A stretch of 64,000 nucleotides of DNA. It comes from Pseudomonas chlororaphis. Its GTDB lineage: Bacteria; Pseudomonadota; Gammaproteobacteria; Pseudomonadales; Pseudomonadaceae. Shown piece by piece: positions 35,678 through 45,449 of this stretch; the first letter of the stretch is position 1, and each line of letters begins with the position of its first letter. The notes under the pieces were generated by a model. It had not been told where the DNA came from and searched no databases. It was given only the letters and a program-made list of their open reading frames with translations. Where the stretch lies: assembly GCA_001023535.1 (NCBI GenBank), contig CP011020.1, positions 2,741,734 through 2,805,733 on the forward strand, in the 5' to 3' direction. The translations under genes and the position numbers were made by a program.

Positions 35678-37180
35678 TTACGCTTGCGGCCGCATGTGCG
35701 GGAAGAGGATGACATCCCGGATCGACGGCGAGTTGGTCAGCAACATCACCAGGCGATCGATGCCGATGCCTTCACCGGCGGTCGGCGGCATGCCGTACTC
35801 CAGGGCACGCACGAAGTCAGCGTCGTAGTGCATGGCTTCGTCGTCGCCGGCGTCCTTGTCGGCCACCTGGGCCATGAAGCGCTCGGCCTGGTCTTGCGCG
35901 TCATTGAGCTCGGAGTAGGCGTTGGCGATTTCGCGGCCACCGATGAACAGCTCGAAGCGGTCGGTCACGCTTGGGTCTTCGTCGTTGCGACGGGCCAGCG
36001 GCGACACTTCGAACGGGTACTGGGTGATGAAGTGCGGCTGCTCGAGCTTGTGCTCGACCAGCTCTTCGAAAATCATCACCTGCAGCTTGCCCAGGCCTTC
36101 GAAGCCGAGCACCTTGGCACCGGCTTTCTTGGCGATGGCACGGGCCTTGTCGATGTCCCGCAGGTCGTCAGCGCTGATGTCCGGGTTGTACTTGAGGATC
36201 GAGTCGAACACCGACAGGCGCACGAACGGCTCGCCGAAGTGGAACACCTTGTCGCCGTACGGCACGTCGGTGGTGCCGAGCACCAGCTGCGCCAGCTCGC
36301 GGAACAGTTCCTCGGTCAGGTCCATGTTGTCTTCGTAGTCGGCGTAGGCCTGGTAGAACTCGAGCATGGTGAACTCGGGGTTGTGCCGGGTCGAAACGCC
36401 TTCGTTACGGAAGTTGCGGTTGATCTCGAAGACTTTTTCGAAGCCACCGACCACCAGGCGCTTGAGGTACAGCTCGGGGGCGATACGCAGGAACATTTCC
36501 ATGTCCAGGGCGTTGTGATGGGTCTCGAACGGCTTGGCCGCCGCACCGCCAGGGATGGTCTGCAACATCGGCGTCTCGACTTCGAGGAAGTCGCGCTTCA
36601 TCAGGAAGCTGCGGATGTGGGCGATGACCTGCGAGCGTACGCGGAACGTCTGGCGCACCTCTTCGTTGACGATCAGGTCGACGTAGCGCTGGCGATAGCG
36701 CTGTTCGGTGTCGGTCAGGCCGTGGTGCTTGTCCGGCAGCGGGCGCAGGGACTTGGTCAGCAGGCGCACGTGGGTCATTTCAACGTACAAGTCGCCTTTG
36801 CCGGAGCGAGCCAGGGTTCCTTCGGCGGCAATGATGTCGCCCAGGTCCCAGGTCTTGACGGCGGCCAGGGTTTCTTCCGGCAGGGTCTTGCGGTTGACGT
36901 AGACCTGGATGCGCCCGGTCATGTCCTGGATCACCATGAACGACCCACGGTTGAGCATGATGCGACCGGCCACCTTGACTGGAATCGCCGCCTCGGCCAG
37001 TTCTTCCTTGGTCTTGTCCGCGTATGTCTTCTGCAGCACGTCGCAATACGCGTCGCGGCGGAAGTCATTCGGGAAAGGCTGGCCCTTGGCGCGCTCGGCA
37101 GCCAGCTTTTCCTTGCGCAGGGCGATCAGGGCGTTTTCTTCCTGTTGCAGGGCTTGCGGGTCGAGTTCTAGGTCGCTCAT
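35678..37180 (-). CDS. lysS: Lysyl-tRNA synthetase, class II
   Basis: A 500-residue enzyme charging tRNA-Lys. An N-terminal OB-fold anticodon-binding domain (about 65-150, [22 protein letters not shown]), then the class II catalytic core with motif 1 ([15 protein letters not shown]), motif 2 ([24 protein letters not shown]) and motif 3 ([11 protein letters not shown]). It is transcribed after prfB, a conserved pairing (prfB-lysS as in E. coli). Confidence 0.97.
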   Translation of the reverse strand: MSDLELDPQALQQEENALIALRKEKLAAERAKGQPFPNDFRRDAYCDVLQKTYADKTKEELAEAAIPVKVAGRIMLNRGSFMVIQDMTGRIQVYVNRKTLPEETLAAVKTWDLGDIIAAEGTLARSGKGDLYVEMTHVRLLTKSLRPLPDKHHGLTDTEQRYRQRYVDLIVNEEVRQTFRVRSQVIAHIRSFLMKRDFLEVETPMLQTIPGGAAAKPFETHHNALDMEMFLRIAPELYLKRLVVGGFEKVFEINRNFRNEGVSTRHNPEFTMLEFYQAYADYEDNMDLTEELFRELAQLVLGTTDVPYGDKVFHFGEPFVRLSVFDSILKYNPDISADDLRDIDKARAIAKKAGAKVLGFEGLGKLQVMIFEELVEHKLEQPHFITQYPFEVSPLARRNDEDPSVTDRFELFIGGREIANAYSELNDAQDQAERFMAQVADKDAGDDEAMHYDADFVRALEYGMPPTAGEGIGIDRLVMLLTNSPSIRDVILFPHMRPQA

Positions 37181-37214
37181 GTCTTTAAGGTTTCCATCAC
37201 AGGTTCGTTGCCTC

Positions 37215-37281
37215 CAGCGCCGGGCCGGAGTGGGCGGGCAAGCCTCGCGCCTCTCTTGGGAGCGGGCCTGCCCGGCGCATG
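37215..37281. repeat. Degenerate REP-like palindrome between prfB and lysS
   Basis: GGGCGGGCAAGCC and GGAGCGGGCCTGCCCG resemble the GTGGGAGCGGGCTTGCCCGCGAA family in inverted order but are incomplete. Confidence 0.4.
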
Positions 37282-37290
37282 GGTGTCGCG

Positions 37291-38386
37291 TTACAGGCCT
37301 TGCTTGAGGCTCGCTTCCAGGTATTCGTCGATGTCGCCGTCGAGCACCTTGTCGCAGTCGCTGCGTTCGATGTTGGTGCGCAGGTCCTTGATGCGCGAGG
37401 CATCGAGCACGTACGAACGGATCTGGTGACCCCAGCCGATGTCCGACTTGCTGTCTTCCAGGGCCTGGGACGCCGCGTTGCGCTTCTGGATCTCCTGCTC
37501 GTACAGGCGGGCCCGGAGCATTTTCATCGCGGTGTCTTTGTTGGCGTGCTGGGAACGTTCGTTCTGGCAGCTGACCACGGTGTTGGTCGGTACGTGGGTA
37601 ATCCGCACGGCCGAGTCGGTGGTGTTGACGTGCTGGCCACCGGCACCCGAGGAGCGATAGGTGTCGATGCGCAGGTCCGCCGGGTTGATCTCGATCTCGA
37701 CCTTGTCGTCGATTTCGGGCGACACGAACACCGCCGAGAACGAGGTGTGGCGACGGTTGCCGGAGTCGAACGGGCTCTTGCGCACCAGGCGATGCACGCC
37801 GATCTCGGTGCGCAGCCAGCCAAAGGCGTATTCACCCTTGATGTGCACGGTGGCGCCCTTGATCCCGGCGACCTCGCCGGCCGACAGTTCCATGATCGTC
37901 GCGTCGAAACCGCGCTTGTCGGCCCAGCGCAGGTACATGCGCAGCAGGATGTTGGCCCAGTCCTGGGCTTCGGTGCCGCCGGAACCGGCCTGGATGTCCA
38001 GGTAGGCGTTGTTCATGTCCATCTCGCCGCTGAACATGCGGCGGAATTCCAGCTTGGCCAGGGATTCTTCCAGGCGGGCCAGTTCGGCGACGACATCGCC
38101 GACCGCGCCTTCGTCGTTTTCCTCGACGGCCATGTCCAGCAGGTCGCGGCAATCGCTCAGGCCGCTGGCCAGTTCGTCCAGGGTCTCGACGATCTGCGCC
38201 AGCGCAGAACGCTCGCGACCCAGTTCCTGGGCGTATTCAGGTTTGTTCCAGACACTCGGATCTTCAAGCTCGCGATTGACTTCGGTCAGGCGCTCATGCT
38301 TTTGATCGTAGTCAAAGATACCCCCGAATAGTTTCGGAGCGCTCGGACAGGTCCTTGATGGTGTTCAGGATCGGGTTGATTTCCAT
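37291..38386 (-). CDS. prfB: Peptide chain release factor 2 with programmed +1 frameshift
   Basis: RF2, which ends translation at UGA and UAA. The first 24 codons run from ATG 38386 to an in-frame TGA (38314-38312). The site reads GGGGGTATCTTTGAC: an internal Shine-Dalgarno, slippery CTT and the TGA, as in E. coli. A +1 shift continues with GAC (38313) to the stop at 37291, giving 364 residues. The anticodon-like tripeptide SPF ([11 protein letters not shown]) and catalytic GGQ (SGAGGQHVN) are present. The frameshift makes RF2 synthesis self-regulating. lysS follows. Confidence 0.97.
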
Positions 38387-38509
38387 GGCGGGCAGCACTC
38401 GTTGGCGAACTTTTGAAAGCCGGCGAGTATAACGTAATCACGCGCCAGCGGCAGCCCGCCTGGCGGCTTTGGAGGAAGGAGATTCAGAGTAAGGGCCAGA
38501 CTCCGGCCC

Positions 38510-38642
38510 TTGTGGCGAGGGGATTTATCCCCGCTGGGTTGCGAAGCAGCCCCAAAGCAGCCAAGTCGGCTCACCTGACTTACCCGCTAGTCGCTCTTAC
38601 AGGGCCGCTACGCAGCCCGACGGGGATAAATCCCCTCGCCAC
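38510..38642. repeat. Inverted repeat pair, GTGGCGAGGGGATTTATCCCC type
   Basis: TGTGGCGAGGGGATTTATCC and inverted copy about 90 bp apart between prfB and wspR, which point apart and toward it respectively. Confidence 0.82.
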
Positions 38643-38667
38643 AAAAATCCCCCTGTTGCCTTGGGCG

Positions 38668-39669
38668 TTATTCGATACCCACCCGGTTGCGCCCATTGTG
38701 CTTGGCCATGTACAGGCCCTTGTCCGCCGCCGAGATCAGTTGCCGGCTGTCGCCGCCCTGCTGCGGAGTGACGGTGGAGACGCCGATGCTGACGGTCAGG
38801 TTCGCGCCGCCGTCGGGGGTGTTGTGGGGGATGTTCAGGGCGACCACGCTCTGGCGCAGCTTTTCGGCCATCAACCGGGCGCCGCCAGGCGAAGTGCCAG
38901 GCAGGACCAGGGCGAATTCTTCGCCACCGTAGCGGGCCGGCAGGTCGGAGGGGCGACTGCAGGCATCGCGGATCGCCGTGGCGACCTTGCGCAGGGCTTC
39001 GTCGCCCTCCACGTGGCCGAAGTTATCGTTGTAGGACTTGAAGTAATCCACATCGATCATCAGCAGCGACAGCTGGCTCTGGTCGCGCATCGCCCGGCGC
39101 CATTCCAGCTCCAGGTACTCGTCGAAATGCCGCCGGTTCGACAGCCCGGTCAGGCCGTCGGAGTTCATCAGCCGTTGCAGCACCAGGTTGGTGTCGAGCA
39201 ATTGCTGCTGGCTGATGCGCAGGGCGCGATAGGCCGCGTCGCGTTGCAACAGCATCATGTAGGAGCGCGAGTGGTAGCGGATGCGCGCCACCAGTTCGAT
39301 GTTGTCGGGCAACTTGACCAGATAGTCGTTGGCCCCCGCGGCGAATGCCGCGCTCTTGACCAGCGGGTCTTCCTTGGTGGACAGGACAATGATCGGGATA
39401 TCGCGGGTGGCCGGATGGTTGCGGTATTCGCGCACCAGGCTCAGGCCATCGAGGCCGGGCATCACCAGATCCTGGAGAATCACCGTCGGCTTGATGCGGA
39501 TTGCATGGGCGATGGCCTGGTGCGGGTCCGAGCAGAAGTGGAAGTCGATGTTTTCTTCATTCGATAGCCCGCGCCGCACCGCCTCGCCGATCATCGCCTG
39601 GTCGTCGACGAGCAGGACCATCGCGGCGTTCTCGTCGCTCTTGAATTCGTCGAGCTGTAAATCATGCAT
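38668..39669 (-). CDS. wspR: Diguanylate cyclase response regulator WspR
   Basis: A 333-residue protein: receiver domain (residues about 15-140) with phospho-acceptor D67 ([10 protein letters not shown]), a helical stalk, and a GGDEF domain with the active GGEEF signature ([14 protein letters not shown]). An RxxD inhibitory site (RPSD) stands five residues before it. Phosphorylated WspR makes cyclic di-GMP and drives biofilm and wrinkly colony formation in P. fluorescens. It is the last gene of the wsp operon, 45 nt after wspF. Confidence 0.96.
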   Translation of the reverse strand: MHDLQLDEFKSDENAAMVLLVDDQAMIGEAVRRGLSNEENIDFHFCSDPHQAIAHAIRIKPTVILQDLVMPGLDGLSLVREYRNHPATRDIPIIVLSTKEDPLVKSAAFAAGANDYLVKLPDNIELVARIRYHSRSYMMLLQRDAAYRALRISQQQLLDTNLVLQRLMNSDGLTGLSNRRHFDEYLELEWRRAMRDQSQLSLLMIDVDYFKSYNDNFGHVEGDEALRKVATAIRDACSRPSDLPARYGGEEFALVLPGTSPGGARLMAEKLRQSVVALNIPHNTPDGGANLTVSIGVSTVTPQQGGDSRQLISAADKGLYMAKHNGRNRVGIE

Positions 39670-39714
39670 GGGGGCTTACCTGAATACGGCCTGAGGCAAG
39701 ACGGCCGGGGGTCG

Positions 39715-40725
39715 TCATGGGGCAAAAATCTCCAACAGCCTTGGCGCTATGCGGTCCAGGGCAAGTATATGGGCGGCAGCATCGATGGCGGCGGCGGCCT
39801 TTGGCATACCGTAGACCGCGCTGCTGCTCTGGTCCTGGGCGATGGTCACGCAACCCTGCTGGCGCATCAGTTTAAGCCCTTGCGCGCCATCGCGCCCCAT
39901 GCCGGTGAGCAATACACCCACTGCGTCACCACTCCAGAAGTGCGCGACGCTCTCGAAAAACACGTCGATGGAAGGGCGGTAGATCTCGTGCACCGGCTCG
40001 GCGGTGTAGGCCAGGGTGCCGTCCTTCAACAGCCGCAGGTGATGGTTGGTCCCGGCCAGCAGCACCGTGCCGCCCTGGGGTGTCTCGCCTTCCCGGGCCA
40101 GGCGAACGGTGTGCCCCGAGGCACTGCTCAGCCACTCGGCCATGCCCGCGGCAAATACCTCGTCCACGTGCTGGACCAGCACGATGGCCGGGGCAAAGTC
40201 GCGCGGCAAACCCTTGAGCAGGATCTCCAGGGCCGCCGGGCCGCCGGCCGACGAGCCGATGGCCACCAGGCGCTTGCGCGATACCGCCGCACGCTGCGAC
40301 GCCGGCGCCGAGCGCTCGCGGTTGCCGCGCTCACCGATCAACCAGCCGATGTTGGCGATCTTGCGCAACAAGGGCGCCGCCGCATCGGCCGGGTTGCCGA
40401 CGCCCAGGGCCGGCGTGTCGACCACGTCCAGCGCCCCGTGCCCCATGGCCTCGAACACGCGGTGGACGTTCTGCTGACTGTCACCGGTGACGATCACGAT
40501 CGCGCACGGCGTGTCGGCCATGATCCGCCGGGTCGCCTCCACGCCGTCCATGATCGGCATGAACAGGTCCATCAGGATCAGGTCCGGGGTGTATTCGGCG
40601 CAGCGCTGCACCGCCTCGGCGCCATTGGCGGCCACCCAGACCAACTGGTGCGCCGGTTCTAATGCCAGGGCGCGGCGCAGGGCCTCGACCGCCAGGGGCA
40701 TGTCATTGACGATGGCGACCTTCAA
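39715..40725 (-). CDS. wspF: Chemoreceptor methylesterase WspF (CheB-like)
   Basis: A 336-residue CheB homologue: receiver domain with D53 (LILMDLFMP) and a C-terminal methylesterase domain with the triad in IGSSAGGPAAL (Ser), LVQHVDEVFAAGM (His) and LLTGMGRDGAQG (Asp). It demethylates WspA and so resets the pathway; loss-of-function in wspF is a classic cause of wrinkly spreader phenotypes. Here the gene is intact. It overlaps wspE by 4 nt. Confidence 0.95.
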   Translation of the reverse strand: MKVAIVNDMPLAVEALRRALALEPAHQLVWVAANGAEAVQRCAEYTPDLILMDLFMPIMDGVEATRRIMADTPCAIVIVTGDSQQNVHRVFEAMGHGALDVVDTPALGVGNPADAAAPLLRKIANIGWLIGERGNRERSAPASQRAAVSRKRLVAIGSSAGGPAALEILLKGLPRDFAPAIVLVQHVDEVFAAGMAEWLSSASGHTVRLAREGETPQGGTVLLAGTNHHLRLLKDGTLAYTAEPVHEIYRPSIDVFFESVAHFWSGDAVGVLLTGMGRDGAQGLKLMRQQGCVTIAQDQSSSAVYGMPKAAAAIDAAAHILALDRIAPRLLEIFAP

Positions 40726-42986
40726 GCGCGTGCTCCTCCGATCAATTCGACCACGGCGTCGAGCAAGGCGTCGTCATGGAAGCTCGCCTTGGCTAGATAA
40801 TAGTCGGCGCCGGCGTCCAGGCCACGACGGCGATCTTCTTCGCGGTCCTTGTAGGACACCACCATCACCGGCAGCGATTGCAGACGGTTGTCGCGCCGCA
40901 GCAGGGAGACCAGCTCGATGCCGTCCATGCGCGGCATGTCGATGTCGGTGATCAGCAGGTCGAAGTCTTCCGAACGCAAGGCGTTCCAGCCGTCCATGCC
41001 GTCCACCGCCACCGCCACGTCGTAACCGCGCCCCAGCAGCAGCTTGCGTTGCAGCTCGCGCACGGTCAGCGAATCGTCCACCACCAGGATGCGCTTGCGC
41101 GGGGCCTGGGCCTGGTCCTGCCGGGCAATGCGCTCCAGGCGCCCGGTGTCGAGCAGCTTGTCCACCGAACGCAACAGGTCTTCGACGTCGACGATCAACA
41201 CCACCGAGCCGTCGTCCAGCAGGGCCCCGGCGGAAATGTCCTGGACCTTGCCCAGGCGTTCGTCCAGGGGCAGGACCACCAGGGTCCGCTCGCCAATGAA
41301 ACGCTCCACCGCCACGCCATAGATCGCCTCACGCTCGCGGATCACCACCACTTTGAGGGTCTGTTGGTTGTTCTGCGTCGCCGGGCGATTGAGCAATTGG
41401 GTGGCCGCCACCAAGCCGACGTGCCGACCTTCGTACCAGAAATGCTGGCGTCCTTCGACCTGGACGATGTCTTCCGGCGCCAGGTCGCACATCCGCTCGA
41501 TGTGGGCCAGGGGAAAGGCATAGGCCTCGTTGCCGACATCCACCACCAGGCTGCGCACCACCGACAGCGTCAACGGCACTTCGAGGTGGAAACGGCTGCC
41601 CTCGCCCGCCGTCTGCTCCAGCACCACCGACCCGCGCAACTGCCGGACCATGTGCTGGACGGCGTCCAGGCCGACACCGCGCCCGGACACTTCGGTGACT
41701 TTGTCGCGCAGACTGAAACCGGGCAGGAACAGGAACGTCAGCAGCTCCTCTTCGCTCAGGCTGGCGGCCGTCTGCTCAAGGGACAGGCCGCGCTCGACGA
41801 TGCTGCGACGGACCCGCTCCAGGTCCACGCCGGCACCGTCGTCGGCCAGCTCCAGGACCAGCAACCCGGCCTGGTGAGAGGCCCGCAGGCGAATCAGGCC
41901 TTCGGCGGGCTTGCCGGCCAGTTGCCGTTGCTCCGGGGTTTCGATGCCATGGTCCACGGCGTTGCGCAAGAGGTGGGTCAGCGGCGCCTCGAGCTTCTCC
42001 AGCACATCGCGGTCGACCTGGGTTTTCTCGCCTTCGATTTCCAGGCGCACTTGCTTGCCCAGGCTGCGCCCCAGGTCGCGCACCATGCGCACCTGGCCGG
42101 AGAGCACATCGGCGAACGGGCGCATGCGGCAGGCCAGCGCCGTGTCATACAGCACTTGCGCCCGCTGACCGGCCTGCCAAGCGAATTCGTCCAGCTCGGC
42201 GGTTTTCTGCGCCAACAGTTGCTGGGTCTCGGCCAATAAGCGCCGCGCATCGTCGAGGGCTTCCTGGGCTTGCAGGCTCAGGGCGTGCTCCTTGAGGTGC
42301 ACGTTCAACGCCTCAAGGGCACGCAAGCCATTGCCCTGTTGGCGCTTGAGCCGTTGCAGGGTCGCCAGCCAGGGCTTGAGGCGCTGGGTTTCCACCAGGG
42401 ACTTGCTCGACAGGTCGAGCAAGCCGTTGAGACGCTCGGCGGTCACCCGCAGGACCCGCTCGCCACCTTCGATGACCCGCTTGCCCTTGGTGGCCGGCTC
42501 CGCGGGCTGCGGGGCTTGCGGCTCGGGCAACTCGACGCGGACCGGCGCCACCGGCACCTCGATCCTGGCCGGCGTCACCAACGCGTCCTGCACGACGCTG
42601 GGATCCAGCCAACGCCCCATCAGGCTGACATAGGCCTCGATCTCCGCGGCGCCCACGTCGTTGCCCGGCGTGGCGATGCGCGTCAGCAGGTCGGTGCCTT
42701 GCAGCAAGGCGTCGATGTGCTCGGCCGTCAGCACCAGGCGCCGTTCCTGGGCGCTGACCAGGCAATCCTCCATCACGTGGGCCACGCTGACCCCGGCGTC
42801 CACCCCGACGATCCGCGCCGCGCCCTTGAGCGAGTGCGCGGCGCGCATGCATGACTCCAGGTGATCGGCCTGGGTCGGGTCACGTTCCAGGGCCAGCAGC
42901 CCGGCACTCAGCACCTGGGTCTGGGCTTCGGCCTCCAGGCTGAACAACTCCAGCAGCGACGCGTCGCGCATCTGGTCAGGGGTCAT
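40722..42986 (-). CDS. wspE: Hybrid sensor kinase WspE (CheA-CheY)
   Basis: A 754-residue CheA-type kinase with fused receiver. Order: HPt domain with H51 (RAAHSLKGAAR), a linker, dimerisation and HATPase domains (LLRNAVDHGIETPEQRQ; GRGVGLDAV), a CheW-like regulatory domain and a C-terminal receiver (ILVVDDSLTVREL, LLITDIDMPRMDG). It phosphorylates WspR and WspF. Start ATG 42986 overlaps the wspD stop (ATGA). Confidence 0.96.
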   Translation of the reverse strand: MTPDQMRDASLLELFSLEAEAQTQVLSAGLLALERDPTQADHLESCMRAAHSLKGAARIVGVDAGVSVAHVMEDCLVSAQERRLVLTAEHIDALLQGTDLLTRIATPGNDVGAAEIEAYVSLMGRWLDPSVVQDALVTPARIEVPVAPVRVELPEPQAPQPAEPATKGKRVIEGGERVLRVTAERLNGLLDLSSKSLVETQRLKPWLATLQRLKRQQGNGLRALEALNVHLKEHALSLQAQEALDDARRLLAETQQLLAQKTAELDEFAWQAGQRAQVLYDTALACRMRPFADVLSGQVRMVRDLGRSLGKQVRLEIEGEKTQVDRDVLEKLEAPLTHLLRNAVDHGIETPEQRQLAGKPAEGLIRLRASHQAGLLVLELADDGAGVDLERVRRSIVERGLSLEQTAASLSEEELLTFLFLPGFSLRDKVTEVSGRGVGLDAVQHMVRQLRGSVVLEQTAGEGSRFHLEVPLTLSVVRSLVVDVGNEAYAFPLAHIERMCDLAPEDIVQVEGRQHFWYEGRHVGLVAATQLLNRPATQNNQQTLKVVVIREREAIYGVAVERFIGERTLVVLPLDERLGKVQDISAGALLDDGSVVLIVDVEDLLRSVDKLLDTGRLERIARQDQAQAPRKRILVVDDSLTVRELQRKLLLGRGYDVAVAVDGMDGWNALRSEDFDLLITDIDMPRMDGIELVSLLRRDNRLQSLPVMVVSYKDREEDRRRGLDAGADYYLAKASFHDDALLDAVVELIGGARA

Positions 42987-43654
42987 GACAGGCTCCGGGT
43001 CACGGCAGACAACAACTGTTCTTCGTCCAGCCAGCGCAGGCTGCGCCCCTTGTAGGGCAACACGCCACGGGTGTACTTGCCGGCGGACGGCGAAGCGTTC
43101 GCCAGGATGCGTTCGTCGATGGCATGAATACCGTCCACCTCGTCCACCGGTACCACCACCGCCCCGCCCTTGGCGGCGACGATGAGCATGCGCGGCTGGC
43201 TCCGGGCGCCGGACGCCGTGATGCCGCCGGGTTCCAGGTCCAACAGCTCCGCCAGCGACAGGCAGGCCACCAACGCCCCGCGCACGTTCGCCACGCCCAG
43301 CAAGGCCCGCGAACGCTGGTGCGGCAACGAATGGATCGGCTGCAACGGCGCGACCTCCACCAGGCTGCGGGTGGTCAGGCCCAGCCACTCTTCACCCAGG
43401 CGAAACATCAGCAACGAGCGGGTGACAAGGTCGCTGTCCACCGGCGCCTGGACCCGCGCCCGGTCATCCTGCTGCAAGGCGTAGCGGTCGAGCAGCCGGG
43501 TAGCGGCGGCCGAATACACCGCGCAATTGCGGCAGTGGATGTGCTCGACCAATAGCGGGCAGGACTTGTCGCCATGGATCCCGATACGGTTCCAGCAATC
43601 GTCGATTGCCTGGGCCTCGTCATGGATGACGTGGTAAGAAGCCGGACCGCTCAT
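42983..43654 (-). CDS. wspD: CheW-like adaptor WspD
   Basis: A 223-residue coupling protein. The N-terminal 75 residues include a CxxC-like pair (HIHCRNCAVYS) unlike the short CheW; a CheW domain follows (LLMFRLGEEWLGLTTRSLVEV, NVRGALVACLSLAELL). It links WspA to WspE. It overlaps wspC and wspE by 4 nt each. Confidence 0.93.
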   Translation of the reverse strand: MSGPASYHVIHDEAQAIDDCWNRIGIHGDKSCPLLVEHIHCRNCAVYSAAATRLLDRYALQQDDRARVQAPVDSDLVTRSLLMFRLGEEWLGLTTRSLVEVAPLQPIHSLPHQRSRALLGVANVRGALVACLSLAELLDLEPGGITASGARSQPRMLIVAAKGGAVVVPVDEVDGIHAIDERILANASPSAGKYTRGVLPYKGRSLRWLDEEQLLSAVTRSLS

Positions 43655-44916
43655 TGTTTACGCTCACTGTCTGCCGCGCGCCCACTGCGCGCGGCGCGTT
43701 CCTGCAATCGACGCGCGCCAGCCGCGTCTCCCTGGGAAGCCAGCAGCGCCGCCAGGTGCACCAGGGCCTCGGCGTGCTGCGGTTCAAGATAAAGCGCCTT
43801 GCGGTAGAAACCCTGGGCCTGGAGTGCGTCGCCGGCCATGTCGCTGAGCAACCCCAGCCAATAGAACACCTGGGCCACCGGCGCGTGGTTGCGCAGATAC
43901 TGTTCGCACGCCGCACGGGCCTCGGCACTTTTGCCACCGTTGGCCAGGGCCGCGATCTGCGCCAGCAAGGCGTCAGCCTCGCGGTTTCCTGGCTCGGCAA
44001 CCGGCGCCACCGTTGGGGCGAACGGCCGGGGCCTCGCCACCGGGGGGACAACCCGCGGTGGCGGCTGGCGCACCGGTGGCGGGGTCGGCGCCAAGGCCGG
44101 CAACGGTTGTGGCTCGGCGACGCCCTGGCGGCTGAAGGCGAACGATTGGGGCACGCCGATTGAACGCATGCCCAGCCGCCCCAGCAGGCTGCCTTCGGCC
44201 GGGCCGATAAACAGCACGCCGTCCTGGTGGGTCAGGCGCTTGAGCACCTCGAACACCCGCTGCTGGATCGGTTGGTCGAAATAGATCAGCAGATTGCGGC
44301 AAAACACAAAGTCATAAGGCGCCTCGTTCACCAGCAACGCCGGATCCAGCAGGTTGCCCACTTGCAGGCGCACCTGCTCGCGCACCCGTTCGTCGAGGCG
44401 ATAGCCGTCATCTTCAGCGACGAAATACCGCTCGCGAAAACCCAAGTCCGCCCCACGGAAGGAGTTCCTGTAGTAGCGCGCCCCCCTGGCCCGCTCCACC
44501 GACAGCGGGCTGACGTCCAGGCCATCGACCTTGAACTGATGGGGCTTGAGGCCCGCGTCGAACAAGGCCATGGCGATGGAATAGGGCTCCTCGCCGGTGG
44601 AGCACGGCAGGCTGAGGACGCGCAACGCACGCAGGTGGTTGATCTCGGCCAGGCGTTTGATGGCCAGCCTGGCCAGGGTGGCGAACGACTCCGGATAGCG
44701 AAAGAACCAGGTCTCCGGGACGATCACCGCTTCGATCAGCGCCTGCTGTTCCTGGGTCGAATGCTGCAGGGTTTGCCAGTATTCATCGGCGGTTCGTCCT
44801 ACCACGGCCAGGATGCGCTGGCGCACGGCCCGCTCGATGATGGCGGTGCCAACAGACGTCACGTCGAGGCCGATGCGCGCCTTGAGGAAGTCGAAAAAGC
44901 GTTGGTCACTGCTCAT
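43651..44916 (-). CDS. wspC: Chemoreceptor methyltransferase WspC (CheR with TPR)
   Basis: A 421-residue CheR-type SAM methyltransferase for WspA. The N-terminal CheR domain has PETWFFRYPESF, LSLPCSTGEEPYSIAMAL (SAM site) and FVFCRNLLIYFDQP. A Pro/Arg-rich linker (residues about 275-315) joins a tetratricopeptide tail (FYWLGLLSDMAGDALQAQGFYRKALYLEPQHAEALVHLAALLASQ). It overlaps wspB and wspD by 4 nt. Confidence 0.94.
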   Translation of the reverse strand: MSSDQRFFDFLKARIGLDVTSVGTAIIERAVRQRILAVVGRTADEYWQTLQHSTQEQQALIEAVIVPETWFFRYPESFATLARLAIKRLAEINHLRALRVLSLPCSTGEEPYSIAMALFDAGLKPHQFKVDGLDVSPLSVERARGARYYRNSFRGADLGFRERYFVAEDDGYRLDERVREQVRLQVGNLLDPALLVNEAPYDFVFCRNLLIYFDQPIQQRVFEVLKRLTHQDGVLFIGPAEGSLLGRLGMRSIGVPQSFAFSRQGVAEPQPLPALAPTPPPVRQPPPRVVPPVARPRPFAPTVAPVAEPGNREADALLAQIAALANGGKSAEARAACEQYLRNHAPVAQVFYWLGLLSDMAGDALQAQGFYRKALYLEPQHAEALVHLAALLASQGDAAGARRLQERAARSGRAADSERKQ

Positions 44917-45449
44917 GGCCGCGCCTCGAAATCATGCGGGTTGAGCGGCGGAGTGGGGAACAACATGGCGTGAACCGACGCGTCGAGCAGGTCATTGACC
45001 CGCACCCATTGCAGCAACCCCTGGGCGTCTTCGCGCACAGGGCCCAGGTACGGCGCCTGCCGGTTCTCCAGGCCATAGGGTTGGAAGTCCGCCGGATCGC
45101 AACGCAAGGTGTCGGTGGCCTGTTCCAGGATCAGCCCCAGCACATGCCCCGCTTGGCCGCTGTCGGGCCGGTAATGGACCAGCACCAAGCGCGTGCTGGT
45201 GCGGGCCTCGGCGTCCTGGCCGAATGTCAGGGCGCACAGGTCGATCACCGGCACCACCGTACCGCGCCAGGCAAACACGCCCGCCACCCAGGCCGGCGCT
45301 CGCGCAATGGGCTTGAGGGGCAGGCGCGGCAGTACCTCCACCACATCGATGGCCTGCAACGCATAACGTTCGTTGCCGATGCGAAACACCAGGAACAGCG
45401 CCTGGCGGGCCGTCGGCGCGGTGCCATGCCGGGTCTCGAATTCGCCCAT
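44913..45449 (-). CDS. wspB: CheW-like adaptor WspB
   Basis: A 178-residue CheW domain protein (FRIGNERYALQAIDVVEVLPRLPLKP; VFAWRGTVVPVIDLCAL) that couples WspA to WspE. Two CheW-type adaptors (WspB and WspD) are standard in Wsp systems. TGATG joins it to wspA; it overlaps wspC by 4 nt. Confidence 0.94.
   Translation of the reverse strand: MGEFETRHGTAPTARQALFLVFRIGNERYALQAIDVVEVLPRLPLKPIARAPAWVAGVFAWRGTVVPVIDLCALTFGQDAEARTSTRLVLVHYRPDSGQAGHVLGLILEQATDTLRCDPADFQPYGLENRQAPYLGPVREDAQGLLQWVRVNDLLDASVHAMLFPTPPLNPHDFEARP

Noticed and set aside
35564..37171. 535-codon plus-strand ORF opposite lysS
   Set aside because: Antisense shadow of lysS; the class II synthetase motifs are on the minus strand.
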